This document shows positions 1 to 7,144 of a stretch of 35,652 bases of DNA, piece after piece. The DNA is from [Eubacterium] saphenum. Its GTDB lineage: Bacteria > Bacillota > Clostridia > Peptostreptococcales > Anaerovoracaceae. How positions within the stretch are numbered: position 1 is the stretch's first letter; every line of letters begins with the position of its first letter. The stretch covers positions 1 through 35,652 of the forward strand of contig SFHC01000018.1 of assembly GCA_004555725.1 (NCBI GenBank), read 5' to 3'. The position numbers were made by a program, and so were the translations under genes. The notes beneath the pieces are model-generated. The model was not told where the DNA came from. It made no database searches and saw only the letters and a program-made list of their open reading frames with translations.

Positions 1-100
1 CCTTTCTACAATACCGCACTCTATGAAAAAGATAAAGTGCGTAAGTTACATGTTTGAAATTAGTTACCGGTAACTTACACACTTAATTTTACACCCTCGA
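1..100. mobile_element. Probable insertion-sequence end joined to the Nramp gene
   Basis: Homology to an Nramp transporter begins only at about position 98-101; everything to the left lacks the expected N-terminal helix and carries an in-frame stop at 71-73. The block contains the inverted pair GTAAGTTAC (41-49) / GTAACTTAC (70-78) and the 14-bp palindrome AGTTACCGGTAACT (62-75). Read leftward from the junction it begins GAGGGTGTAAAATTAAGTGT, which resembles my recollection of IS256-family terminal repeats. I infer an IS inserted in the Nramp gene with its transposase beyond the window; the family assignment is tentative. Confidence 0.4.
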
Positions 101-1239
101 GCTAACTATGGTTATACCATGATGTGGATCGTAATTCCGATTATAGTCATGGGTATTACATTTACCTTATCTTCATACAATATTTCGATGCTTACCGGAA
201 TGCCGATTTTACATGCTATACGTCATTATTACGGCGGAGCGGTTTCTGCGTTCTGCGGTGTGGCGCTCTTCCTTTCGTGTTTCTTTTTTACACTCGGTAA
301 TATTTCAGGAACAGGTGCGGCATGAACTTAATCTTCGGGCTGAACTGGAAAGCCGGAGCGCTGATCATGCTTGCTGTCCTTGCCTTTTGTTATTTGTCAA
401 AAGGTGTATATTCCAAGGTTGAAAAGGGAATTTTAATCTGCATCATCGGCATGATTGTCGCGTTTTACGCAACGCTCGTGTCTACTGGCGGTCCGGAATG
501 GGGAGCATTCGGCCGAGGCCTTGTTCAGTGGCATTTTGCTAAGGGATCTACGACTACCGCGCTTGCCTATATCAGCACCAATGCCGCAGTCACGGCAGGT
601 ATTTACGGCACTTATCTGGGACTTGAGAAAAAGTGGAAGAAAGAAGATCTGTTTAATGGGGCGATGACCGCTGACGCGATTACGCATATCGTATTGGTTG
701 TTCTGATTTCCGGCGCGATAGTTCTGGTTGGCGCGATAGTTCTGCATCCGCAGCATATTGCCATTCAGACTCCGACTCAGCTCGGCGACCTGGTTCGCCC
801 GTTCCTTGGAAAAGCCGCGCCGATTGTTATGGGTGTTGCGATTGTAGGCGCAGGATTTTCCTCTCTGCTCGGAAACACGCAGCGTGGAATGGTGCTGCTG
901 AATGCCGGTATCGACAAGGAAACCGGACTGGAGAGCAGACCGATCAAGATCGGATGCCTGATCTGTCTGGTGATTGCGACCATTATCTGCTTTGTCTATG
1001 GCGGATCTCCGGTGCAGCTGATTTATATCGCAAACGTAGCGACCTCCGTGGCAACTCCGGTAGCAGGACTGTTCATGGTTCTGATTCTCTGGAAAAAGGA
1101 ACTGTTTAACGGCATCAAGACTCCGCGCATTTTGCAGATCAGCATGACTGTATGCTATCTGTTTGCACTGTATATCACCGTGATTGGCCTTAAGACACAG
1201 ATTCCGAACCTGGTTCATTCTTTTGCAGGCATATTCTAA
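98..1239 (+). pseudogene. Nramp-family divalent metal transporter, 5'-truncated and frameshifted
   Basis: Nramp proteins are proton-coupled Mn2+/Fe2+ importers of the cytoplasmic membrane. Two consecutive frames make one Nramp-like protein. Frame 2 gives ANYGYTMMW (from 101) through GNISGTGAA, ending in TGA at 323-325; frame 1 then continues at 322 with MNLIFGLNWKAGALIM to 1239. The join falls inside the conserved helix-3/4 segment, so one missing base near 322 explains it better than two genes overlapping by ATGA. Helix 1 with the DPGN metal-binding motif is absent. The helix-6 region reads TNAAVTAGIYGTYLGL rather than the canonical MPHN-type motif, so the intact ancestor was probably an Nramp-related carrier of altered specificity. 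The right part keeps hydrophobic helices and the GFSSLLGNTQRG segment. No promoter or ribosome site is visible. Confidence in the family is high, in loss of function moderate. Confidence 0.75.
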
Positions 1240-1300
1240 CTTTAATGTAAAGAACGGGTCATTTCCTGATTACTTTATGGCAAAATAACTGGTGAATTGT

Positions 1301-1329
1301 TTGACAAGTATGACCGGCAGCGTTATACT
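1301..1329 (+). promoter_or_regulatory. Promoter of the thiS-thiG-thiH operon
   Basis: A perfect -35 box TTGACA (1301-1306) and -10 box TATACT (1324-1329) are separated by 17 bases. Transcription would begin near 1336, just before the TPP riboswitch. Confidence 0.85.
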
Positions 1330-1340
1330 GTAGAAAACTG

Positions 1341-1438
1341 AACAGGGGAGCTGGAGATCCGGCTGAGAGGAAGCAGGCAGTGATGCCAGAAGCTTCGACC
1401 CATATAACCTGATGTGGATAATGCCAACGTAGGAAGAA
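1341..1438 (+). promoter_or_regulatory. TPP riboswitch (THI element) controlling thiazole synthesis genes
   Basis: The conserved THI-box elements appear in order: GGGGAG (1345-1350), CTGAGAGG (1363-1370), the variable P3 arm, then GACCC...AACCTGATGTGGATAATGCCAACGTAGG split over 1397-1433. This aptamer binds thiamine pyrophosphate. A T-tailed terminator follows 17 bases later, so TPP binding should favour premature termination and switch the operon off. Confidence 0.95.
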
Positions 1439-1454
1439 TAGGAGAAAGAATTTT

Positions 1455-1490
1455 ACGGAAGCGAAAATCACATCGCTTCCGTTTTTTTTT
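1455..1490 (+). terminator. Riboswitch-controlled attenuator terminator
   Basis: The 10-bp perfect stem ACGGAAGCGA (1455-1464) / TCGCTTCCGT (1473-1482) is followed by a run of nine T. It lies directly after the TPP aptamer, as expected for a transcriptional expression platform. Confidence 0.92.
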
Positions 1491-1670
1491 ATGCCTGACA
1501 CCGGGGCTCTGGCATATTGGCATAGAAAAGAATCACAACTGCATGATATCAACGGTCCGGGCACATCTGTCCGGACTATAGAGAGTGAACAGGGCGTTCA
1601 TGAAGGGGTGCACCACCGTGGGTACATTCTTTCGTGCGCCTTATTTTTATGCGGGGAAAGGAGACAGGGC
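1491..1670 (+). other. Long leader between attenuator and thiS, no gene seen
   Basis: This 180-base stretch separates the attenuator from thiS. An open frame from the ATG at 1491 runs in frame into thiS, but that ATG directly follows the T-run, has no ribosome binding site, and its translation resembles nothing. A small inverted repeat GTCCGG (1555-1560) / CCGGAC (1571-1576) is present. No second promoter is evident. Confidence 0.5.
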
Positions 1671-1871
1671 ATGAACATTACCGCAAACGGCGAAACTCTG
1701 GAGCTTGCAGAAGGAACAACGCTGCAGGCCTATCTGGAAGATAAGGGCTATAACCTTGCTGTCATTGTCTGCGAATTGAATCTTAAGATCATCGACCGTG
1801 AAACGTATGCAGAGGTCATTCTGCATGACGGGGATGTCCTTGAGGTGGTGAGTTTTGTCGGAGGAGGCTGA
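1671..1871 (+). CDS. thiS: ThiS, sulfur-carrier protein for thiazole synthesis
   Basis: ThiS is a ubiquitin-like carrier whose C-terminal glycine is adenylated and converted to a thiocarboxylate, donating sulfur to ThiG during assembly of the thiazole phosphate of thiamine. The 66-residue product has the family length and starts MNITANGETL, with the C-terminal tail SFVGGG ending in the required Gly-Gly. I chose the ATG at 1671 because it follows GGGGAAAGGAGA at normal spacing and yields the usual N-terminus; the longer upstream frame has no start signal. It is first in the operon, with thiG 92 bases downstream. The usual adenylating partner gene thiF is not next to it and not anywhere in the window. 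It is cytoplasmic and under the TPP riboswitch at 1341. Confidence 0.93.
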   Translation: MNITANGETLELAEGTTLQAYLEDKGYNLAVIVCELNLKIIDRETYAEVILHDGDVLEVVSFVGGG

Positions 1872-1963
1872 TCTTCCGGCTGCAGGCACGGACAAAAGAA
1901 ACACGCAAGGGAATATGAACTGACGGATAATGCAAGAGTAAAAACATAACCAGGAGGTTTGAA

Positions 1964-2749
1964 ATGAGCAACGATACATGGTCCCTGAACGGACACGAGT
2001 TTACATCCAGATTTATTCTGGGTTCTGGAAAATATTCACTGGATTTGATCAATGCGGCGGTTGAGAACGCAGGCGCGCAGATTGTAACGCTTGCACTCCG
2101 CAGAGCCAATGAAGGCGGTCTGGCCAATATTCTGGACTACATTCCGGATAATGTCACACTGCTTCCGAATACCTCGGGCGCCAGAACTGCAGAAGAAGCA
2201 GTCCGCATCGCGCATCTGTCCAGAGAACTCTGCAAGACCGATTTTGTAAAAATCGAAATTATGCGGGATTCTAAATATCTCTTCCCGGATAATACGGAGA
2301 CGATTAAGGCGACGGAAATCCTTGCCAAGGAAGGTTTTGTCGTCATGCCGTATATGTTCCCGGATCTGAATGATGCCAGAGATATGCGCGATGCCGGCGC
2401 AGCGTGCATCATGCCACTCGGATCTCCGATTGGTTCCAATAAGGGACTGGCGTCCAAGGAATTCATCCAGATCCTGATTGATGAAATCGACCTGCCGGTC
2501 ATTGTAGACGCGGGAATCGGCCGTCCGTCCCAGGCCTGCGAGGCGATGGAAATGGGCGCTGCGGCGATTATGGCCAATACTGGTCTGGCAACGGCAGGAG
2601 ATGTTGCAATGATGGCCGGCGCATACAGAAAAGCCATTGAAGCCGGACGTGAGGGCTATCTTGCCGGCATTGGCCGTGTCAGAAGCAAGGGCGCGGCAGC
2701 TTCCGATCCACTGACCGGATTCCTTCATGACATCAAGAAAGAAGCATAA
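1964..2749 (+). CDS. thiG: ThiG, thiazole synthase
   Basis: ThiG condenses 1-deoxy-D-xylulose 5-phosphate, dehydroglycine from ThiH and sulfur from ThiS thiocarboxylate to form the thiazole phosphate carboxylate. The 261-residue protein is a complete TIM-barrel of normal length. The lysine forming the imine with the sugar substrate is Lys96 in FVKIEIM, the position used by the Bacillus enzyme. Further family hallmarks are RFILGSGKY near residue 16, the PLGSPIGSNKGL phosphate-binding stretch near 155 and VIVDAGIGRPSQA near 178. The ATG at 1964 follows AGGAGG with good spacing. It lies between thiS and thiH in the same operon. Confidence 0.97.
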   Translation: MSNDTWSLNGHEFTSRFILGSGKYSLDLINAAVENAGAQIVTLALRRANEGGLANILDYIPDNVTLLPNTSGARTAEEAVRIAHLSRELCKTDFVKIEIMRDSKYLFPDNTETIKATEILAKEGFVVMPYMFPDLNDARDMRDAGAACIMPLGSPIGSNKGLASKEFIQILIDEIDLPVIVDAGIGRPSQACEAMEMGAAAIMANTGLATAGDVAMMAGAYRKAIEAGREGYLAGIGRVRSKGAAASDPLTGFLHDIKKEA

Positions 2750-2783
2750 GCACGGCCGGAAACGCTGAAAGGAGAAGACGACG

Positions 2784-4004
2784 ATGAGTGAAGCTGATCA
2801 CGTAAATGAAAGCATCTTAAATGATGAGATTATAGAACTGCAGAAGCACAATAAGGTGGATCCGATGAAGTATCTTCCGGGTATGGAAGTGCTGGATAAA
2901 TCAACGGTTCTGGATGATGTGCTTGCTGCAAGGGAAGCCTATGACTATAATGCGTACACTGCAAAAGACGTCCGCCGCGCGCTGAACCATCATTCCCGCA
3001 CACCGGAGGATCTGGCGGCTCTGCTGTCCCCGGCGGCTCTGCCGTTCCTGGAAGAGATTGCACAGCAGGCGCAGATGGAGACGAGAAAGCATTTTGGCAA
3101 CTCGATCTGCATGTTCACACCGATCTATATCGCGAATTACTGCGATAATTTCTGTATTTACTGCGGATTTAACTGCCATAATAAAATCAAGAGAGCTAAG
3201 CTGGACGAGGACGGCATCCATAAGGAGATGGAAGCTATCGCCAAGAGCGGACTGCAGGAAATTCTGATTCTGACCGGTGAGAGCCGCAGAATGTCGGATG
3301 TGGAATACATCGGACGCGCCTGCGAAATCGCGCGCCAGTATTTCCGCATTGTCGGAGTAGAAGTATATCCGATGAATTCGGATGAGTACGCCTATCTGCA
3401 TAAGTGCGGCGCAGATTATGTCACAGTCTTTCAGGAGACGTACAACCCGGAGAAGTACAAGCAGCTGCATCTGGCCGGCAACAAGAGAATCTTCCCGTAC
3501 CGTGTTTGCGCACAGGAAAGAGCGCTCATGGGAGGAATGCGCGGCGTCGGATTTGCGGCGCTTCTGGGCCTGGATGACTTCCGGAAGGACGCGTATGCGA
3601 CCGCGATGCACGCCTACTATCTGCAGAGAAAGTATCCGCGCGCGGAGATTGCGTTCTCCTGCCCGCGCCTGCGTCCGATCATCAATAATGATAAGATTAA
3701 TCCGATGGATGTCCATGAAGCTCAGCTGTTGCAGGTAGTCTGCGCATACCGCCTGTTTATGCCGTTCGCGAGCATTACGATTTCTACCAGAGAGCGTCCT
3801 GAGGTCAGAGACAATCTGATCAATATCTGCTGCACCAAGATTTCCGCAGATTCCAAGACCGGTGTCGGCGAACATTCCGATGAGGTAAAGAATAAAGGTG
3901 ACGATCAGTTCGAAACCGATGACCGCCGCAGTTTCCAGGAAGTCTATGACGCCATCGTCAACCAGGGACTGCAGCCGGTTATGGCCGACTACATCTATGT
4001 ATAG
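2784..4004 (+). CDS. thiH: ThiH, radical-SAM tyrosine lyase
   Basis: ThiH cleaves tyrosine by a radical S-adenosylmethionine mechanism to dehydroglycine and p-cresol, supplying the glycine imine for ThiG; this is the oxygen-independent route and fits an anaerobe. The 406-residue protein carries the radical-SAM cysteines C120, C124 and C127 (YCDNFCIYCG) followed by the family-typical FNCHNKI. Other recognisable segments are ILILTGESRRMSD, GVEVYPMNSDEY and VTVFQETYNPEKY, with FSCPRLRP toward the C-terminal third. The start at 2784 follows AAAGGAGAAG. It begins 34 bases after thiG and is followed 48 bases later by the ThiE/TenI gene. Confidence 0.96.
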   Translation: MSEADHVNESILNDEIIELQKHNKVDPMKYLPGMEVLDKSTVLDDVLAAREAYDYNAYTAKDVRRALNHHSRTPEDLAALLSPAALPFLEEIAQQAQMETRKHFGNSICMFTPIYIANYCDNFCIYCGFNCHNKIKRAKLDEDGIHKEMEAIAKSGLQEILILTGESRRMSDVEYIGRACEIARQYFRIVGVEVYPMNSDEYAYLHKCGADYVTVFQETYNPEKYKQLHLAGNKRIFPYRVCAQERALMGGMRGVGFAALLGLDDFRKDAYATAMHAYYLQRKYPRAEIAFSCPRLRPIINNDKINPMDVHEAQLLQVVCAYRLFMPFASITISTRERPEVRDNLINICCTKISADSKTGVGEHSDEVKNKGDDQFETDDRRSFQEVYDAIVNQGLQPVMADYIYV

Positions 4005-4052
4005 GAAATACATGACGGAGTATAAGCTGTCTGAGAGACATGAGGTCTATTC

Positions 4053-4697
4053 ATGAGCATGAAAAACACACCTTTCAAACCATATATTTTTGTGACGAAC
4101 CGGCAGTTGTCGGTTCGTCCGTTTTTGTCGCAGATAGAAGTGATCTGCAGGGCTCATCCCCGGGCAATTGTGCTGCGAGAAAAGGATCTGCCGGAGGAGG
4201 AGTACTGGGAGCTGGCGAAACCTGTGCTGAAGATCTGCGCAGATCATGCGGTGCCGTGCATCCTGCATAATTACTGGCAGGTGGCTGTCAAGTACGCCGA
4301 GGCAGGGCTGCCCCTTGTCGGGATCCATTTGTCCCTGCCAAAACTGAGAGAAATGCGCGCGGCAAATGCAGAGTCAGAATCAGAACCGGAAGTGAAGTCA
4401 GCGGTACAGTCGAGTACGTCGTTTCTGATCGGCTGCTCGATCCATGCGCCTGAAGAGGCTGCAGAGGCGGAGAAGCTGGGCGCGTCGTACCTGTTCGCCG
4501 GACATATTTACGCGACAGAATGTAAAAAAGGACTTCCGCCGAGAGGCACGGGATTTCTGCGTGACGTCTGCAGGGCAGTGCATATCCCGGTCTATGCCAT
4601 TGGTGGGATCCGGCTGAACGACCCGGAGCAGCTGCAGGAGATTCTGGACAGCGGTGCGGCCGGCGGGGCAGTGATGTCTGCGTGTATGCGAATGTAG
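4053..4697 (+). CDS. tenI: ThiE/TenI family protein (thiazole tautomerase or thiamine-phosphate synthase)
   Basis: This superfamily includes ThiE, which couples thiazole phosphate to hydroxymethylpyrimidine diphosphate, and TenI, which aromatises the ThiG product. The 214-residue TIM-barrel shows IVLREKD (residues 39-45), GIHLSLPKL (near 92) and GHIYATECKKGLPPRG (near 150), with IGGIRLND and GAAGGAVMS near the C-terminus. ThiE usually has HLGQ and GPIFPT..TK at the equivalent places, while HL-P and GHIF.T.CKKG are TenI-like, so I lean to TenI and expect a ThiE elsewhere. An acidic Ser/Glu-rich insert lies at about residues 108-123. The ATG at 4053 follows TGAGG by 7 bases; a second ATG two codons later is possible. 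Last gene of the riboswitch operon; no clear terminator follows. Confidence 0.8.
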   Translation: MSMKNTPFKPYIFVTNRQLSVRPFLSQIEVICRAHPRAIVLREKDLPEEEYWELAKPVLKICADHAVPCILHNYWQVAVKYAEAGLPLVGIHLSLPKLREMRAANAESESEPEVKSAVQSSTSFLIGCSIHAPEEAAEAEKLGASYLFAGHIYATECKKGLPPRGTGFLRDVCRAVHIPVYAIGGIRLNDPEQLQEILDSGAAGGAVMSACMRM

Positions 4698-4935
4698 TAA
4701 AATATAGACTATTATGGAAAATATTTCGTGTGTGGAGAGAGTGCAGATCCATTTCCGGAGAATGCCCCAAACGCTGCGGGAACCTGCGGATGGTCTCTGA
4801 AATTGGCTCGGATTCAGCCGTTTCAGATGATCGCAGAGTATATAGAAAATCAATTATATTCGTTCGTCGGGGGTCAGAATTTGAAGTCGTCTCTCTTTCA
4901 GTATCGCTCACTCTGACACTTATAACAGCACTCAT
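4698..4935 (-). pseudogene. Antitoxin-like ORF remnant read leftward into thiE/tenI
   Basis: On the minus strand an ATG at 4935 is preceded by AGGAGGG at ideal spacing and by a strong promoter (4975-5003). The first 15 residues, MSAVISVRVSDTERE, match the start of RelB/DUF6290-type ribbon-helix-helix antitoxins. After that the translation (serine/arginine-rich, no helical domain) does not continue the family, and the frame stays open antisense through the end of the thiE/tenI gene to 4288. I interpret it as the start of a decayed antitoxin gene rather than an intact protein; no partner toxin is adjacent. Confidence 0.4.
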
Positions 4936-4974
4936 AATCATCCCTCCTGTATCATGTCATACATTTGTAATACG

Positions 4975-5003
4975 ATTATCAGATGGTTCACTCTTGCTGT
5001 CAA
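4975..5003 (-). promoter_or_regulatory. Leftward promoter facing thiE/tenI
   Basis: On the minus strand a perfect -35 TTGACA (5003 to 4998) and -10 GATAAT (4980 to 4975) are separated by 17 bases, followed by an AGGAGGG ribosome site before the ATG at 4935. Transcripts would run antisense to the 3' part of the thiE/tenI gene. Confidence 0.7.
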
Positions 5004-5220
5004 TTTTCGGTTGGAAGATCTGCTTCTTTATCTGGAGGACCATCCTGATTTTTGTGTATATCTGTCGCGGCTATCATCGCGGGCCCCTTTATCTCGGGGC
5101 AATTATAAGTGTCTAATTGCAAGATAGTGGTTGAAATCGAATTTTTGGCTGTCGGAAGTATTGTTTTGTTTAAAATCACAAAGAAATAAAAATAAAATTT
5201 ATTTTATTATATAAAAAACC
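5004..5220. other. Gene-free AT-rich spacer
   Basis: No credible coding frame is seen. The stretch holds small inverted repeats, GCCCC/GGGGC around 5082-5099 and CAATTA (5100-5105) / TAATTG (5114-5119), and becomes very AT-rich from 5160 as it approaches the promoter at 5221. Confidence 0.5.
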
Positions 5221-5249
5221 TTGACTGTAAACAATCTTTTTGGTATATT
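5221..5249 (+). promoter_or_regulatory. Promoter of the 27-aa peptide transcript
   Basis: -35 TTGACT (5221-5226) and -10 TATATT (5244-5249) with 17-base spacing, preceded by an A/T-rich UP-like tract at 5175-5218. A short hairpin TGCAC (5268-5272) / GTGCA (5281-5285) would lie at the 5' end of the RNA. Confidence 0.75.
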
Positions 5250-5360
5250 ATTGGCATAGAAAACAAGTGCACGTGGATTGGTGCATCGATGAGAAATGAT
5301 GAGTGGCTGCAGATGGAAAGTGGATGATTCCCAGGCAGGCACAGAAAGGATGGATTGATT

Positions 5361-5444
5361 ATGGAGACTAAGAAGATGGAAAGTTTGTATGAAGGTTATG
5401 ACTATCAGGAGCCGGAAGAGTGGGTTCGTCTCGGAGCAATGTAA
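5361..5444 (+). CDS. Small 27-residue peptide of unknown function
   Basis: I do not recognise this peptide. It begins METKKMESLYEGYDY and ends EEWVRLGAM, is acidic and aromatic-rich in the middle, has no cysteine and no signal peptide. It has its own strong promoter at 5221, an AAAGGA ribosome site about 11 bases before the ATG, and its own terminator at 5471, making a transcript of roughly 260 bases with a 100-base leader. The unit is therefore organised like a real small gene. It could be a RiPP precursor, a signalling peptide or the coding part of a dual-function RNA; there is no modifying enzyme or transporter next to it. Confidence 0.55.
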   Translation: METKKMESLYEGYDYQEPEEWVRLGAM

Positions 5445-5470
5445 TTCTCCGGAAATGGTAGTGGATTGGT

Positions 5471-5522
5471 AAGCGCCCGTTTCGTGTGAACAGAAGAATG
5501 TTCGCAGGACGGGCGCTTTTAT
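5471..5522 (+). terminator. Terminator of the small-peptide transcript
   Basis: A 10-bp perfect stem AAGCGCCCGT (5471-5480) / ACGGGCGCTT (5509-5518) with an inner stem TGTGAAC (5484-5490) / GTTCGCA (5500-5506) is followed by TTTT. Confidence 0.88.
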
Positions 5523-5635
5523 AATGCTTTTTATAAACACTTCCTGCACCGATTAATGGATCATCCTCCTGAGAATTCAAGAACACCGGCAATAATGTCG
5601 GGCAAGGAAGGATATAGTCCGTAAGCAATTAATCA

Positions 5636-5664
5636 TTGCAGATGCCGCATAACGGATATACAAT
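5636..5664 (+). promoter_or_regulatory. Promoter of mazEF
   Basis: -35 TTGCAG (5636-5641) and -10 TACAAT (5659-5664) with 17-base spacing; the strong AAGGAGGGGGG ribosome site and ATG follow within 31 bases. MazEF systems usually repress this site themselves. Confidence 0.7.
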
Positions 5665-5694
5665 GTATATTAAGGGAAGGAGGGGGGAAAAACC

Positions 5695-5958
5695 ATGAAT
5701 GTTGTTATTTCCAAATGGGGAAACAGTTTAGGCGTACGCATCCCGGCAGGCATGGCAAAATCTCTGAATTTGAAAAACGGCGATCACGTAACCTGTGAAC
5801 TTAAGGACAATGGACTGTTTATGCAGAAGAAACAGAGTACGAAAGAGATGTTTGAAGAATTTTATGGGAAGCCCTTTGATGAAATTACCCAGGAAGATAT
5901 CGGACCGGGAGAGGAAATCGATTGGGGAGAGGATGTCGGAGAAGAAATCATAAAATGA
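5695..5958 (+). CDS. mazE: MazE-type antitoxin (AbrB-fold)
   Basis: MazE binds and neutralises the MazF ribonuclease and represses the shared promoter. The 87-residue product has the swapped-hairpin AbrB/SpoVT DNA-binding domain at residues 1-45, with the hallmark SKWGNSLGVRIPAGMAK followed by LKNGDHV. The C-terminal half (about 46-87) is strongly acidic, as expected for the flexible tail that occupies the toxin's RNA site. The start is fixed by the very strong AAGGAGGGGGG site 8 bases upstream. Its stop codon overlaps the mazF start as ATGA (5955-5958), so toxin translation is coupled to antitoxin translation. Confidence 0.93.
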   Translation: MNVVISKWGNSLGVRIPAGMAKSLNLKNGDHVTCELKDNGLFMQKKQSTKEMFEEFYGKPFDEITQEDIGPGEEIDWGEDVGEEIIK

Positions 5959-6278
5959 AGTTTGAAAAAGGGAGTATTGTCAGCGTAGACCTGAATCCGG
6001 TAAAAGGGCACGAACAGGGGAATTTCAGACCTGTTATGGTTATTAATTCTGTGCCGCTGCCGGGAGGAGTAAATGTCGTACTGCCGATCACTTCTCATCA
6101 GAAATCCTATCCGCTGGAAGTGGTGCTTGATGAAAGGACGAAAACACAGGGTGTTGTTTTATGCTTTCAGATTCGCACAATTGATCTCGACAGAAGAAAT
6201 GCTCAGTTCATTGAGAATGCTCCGGAAGATATTGTAGAGCTGTGTGTGGATTATGTACACAGGCTCATTGATTATTAA
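5955..6278 (+). CDS. mazF: MazF-type endoribonuclease toxin
   Basis: MazF/PemK toxins cleave single-stranded mRNA at short sequence motifs. The 107-residue product has normal length and shows the family signatures GSIVSVDLNP (residues 6-15), KGHEQGNFRPVMVI (about 17-30), LPITSH (about 46-51) and QIRTIDLDR (about 74-82). The conserved arginine of the RP motif and the serine/threonine of PITSH that form the active site in relatives are present. The ATG at 5955 overlaps the mazE stop; a longer upstream frame starting inside mazE is not supported by a ribosome site. A terminator follows at 6332. Confidence 0.93.
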   Translation: MKFEKGSIVSVDLNPVKGHEQGNFRPVMVINSVPLPGGVNVVLPITSHQKSYPLEVVLDERTKTQGVVLCFQIRTIDLDRRNAQFIENAPEDIVELCVDYVHRLIDY

Positions 6279-6331
6279 TGGATTGGCAATGCATGCTATA
6301 TCGGATATTTATGTATGCACAAAATAAAATG

Positions 6332-6376
6332 GCCGCTGCCTCGAAACGATGGTCTTCGTTCGCGCAGCGGCTTTTT
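6332..6376. terminator. Bidirectional terminator between mazF and the FNR-like gene
   Basis: Stem GCCGCTGC (6332-6339) / GCAGCGGC (6364-6371) followed by TTTTT on the plus strand and preceded by an A-rich tract that gives a weaker T-run on the minus strand. It separates convergent genes. Confidence 0.85.
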
Positions 6377-6407
6377 CAGGAATTGGAGATTAATCGTTTA
6401 TCGGAGA

Positions 6408-7103
6408 TCAATACCCCATGAAAATGTCTGTCTTTACATTTCCTGCTTCTACGCCCAGTCCCTGCAGACGCTCGGTAAACGCGGTATTCATGCCGGGAGA
6501 ACCGGCAACCAGATATTCTGCGTCGTTTCCGTTCGCGCCTGCGAAGGAGTCCGTCATGCAGGTGAATTTTTCACGTTCCGTCAGGAAGTTCAGTTCAATG
6601 TCCGGAACAGCGGCTTTCAGCTGTTTCCAGAATTCTTCATATGCGTATTCACCGCGGTCATCGGAATAGAGAACGGTGATCTGATGTCCGGATACCGGAT
6701 GCTCCATATAGCTGCGCAGCAGAGAGCGGATCGGTGTAATTCCGATGCCTCCGGCGATGATCAGCGTCTTCGGATAATCTTCCGCGTCGAGAGTGAAGTT
6801 TCCGAGCGGAGTAGCGACCAGCATCGTGTCTCCCGGTTCCAGCTTATTCAGAAGAATGTCCTTGAAACTGGAATGAAGTTCGGTGATTCTGGTGGTGAAC
6901 ATCAGGAACCCGTCTTCAGGAGCAGAGGCAATTGTAAATACGCGCGCGTCTTTGTCTCCCTCCGCGACACTGTAGTCCTTCAGCTTCCACAGTACATGCT
7001 GTCCGGCCTTCCAGGTGAATCCCTCCGGAATATCCATGATGAAGCTGTACGTATCGCTGGTTTCCTTCTTAATTTCCTTCACTTTTGCTTCGTAAAATTT
7101 CAT
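6408..7103 (-). CDS. FNR-family FAD/NAD(P)-binding reductase
   Basis: Ferredoxin-NADP reductase superfamily enzymes pass electrons between NAD(P)H and a carrier through FAD. The 231-residue protein has the FAD beta-barrel at residues 1-105, with the RxxxxS FAD motif RVFTIAS (54-60), and the nucleotide-binding domain from about 110, with AGGIGITPI (117-125) and YLVAGSPGM near the C-terminus. No iron-sulfur domain is attached, so a partner protein is expected; none is adjacent and the electron acceptor is unknown. The ATG at 7103 follows AGGAGG by 6 bases; a longer upstream frame would start without a ribosome site and is rejected. Just upstream of the ribosome site is a tetranucleotide-repeat tract. 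Single-gene unit with a possible promoter near 7282-7287. Confidence 0.85.
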   Translation of the reverse strand: MKFYEAKVKEIKKETSDTYSFIMDIPEGFTWKAGQHVLWKLKDYSVAEGDKDARVFTIASAPEDGFLMFTTRITELHSSFKDILLNKLEPGDTMLVATPLGNFTLDAEDYPKTLIIAGGIGITPIRSLLRSYMEHPVSGHQITVLYSDDRGEYAYEEFWKQLKAAVPDIELNFLTEREKFTCMTDSFAGANGNDAEYLVAGSPGMNTAFTERLQGLGVEAGNVKTDIFMGY

Positions 7104-7113
7104 CTCATTCCTC

Positions 7114-7144
7114 CTGTCTGTCTGTTTGTTTGTCTGTCCGTCCG
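7114..7144 (-). repeat. Tetranucleotide repeat in the 5' leader of the FNR-like gene
   Basis: On the minus strand the sequence directly before AGGAGG consists of imperfect 4-base units of the type GACA/AACA (about seven consecutive units). Tracts like this can change length by slippage. Confidence 0.6.

Noticed and set aside
322..1239. Separate intact 305-residue transporter gene starting at 322
   Set aside because: The start falls in the middle of a conserved Nramp segment, has no ribosome site, and the preceding frame supplies the missing helices.
1491..1670. N-terminal extension of thiS from the ATG at 1491
   Set aside because: The ATG abuts the terminator T-run and has no ribosome site; ThiS proteins are about 66 residues and the internal ATG at 1671 has a strong site.
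4682..5116. 144-codon plus-strand frame after the thiE/tenI gene
   Set aside because: No ribosome site, odd composition, and it is the mirror of a minus-strand promoter and antitoxin-like start.
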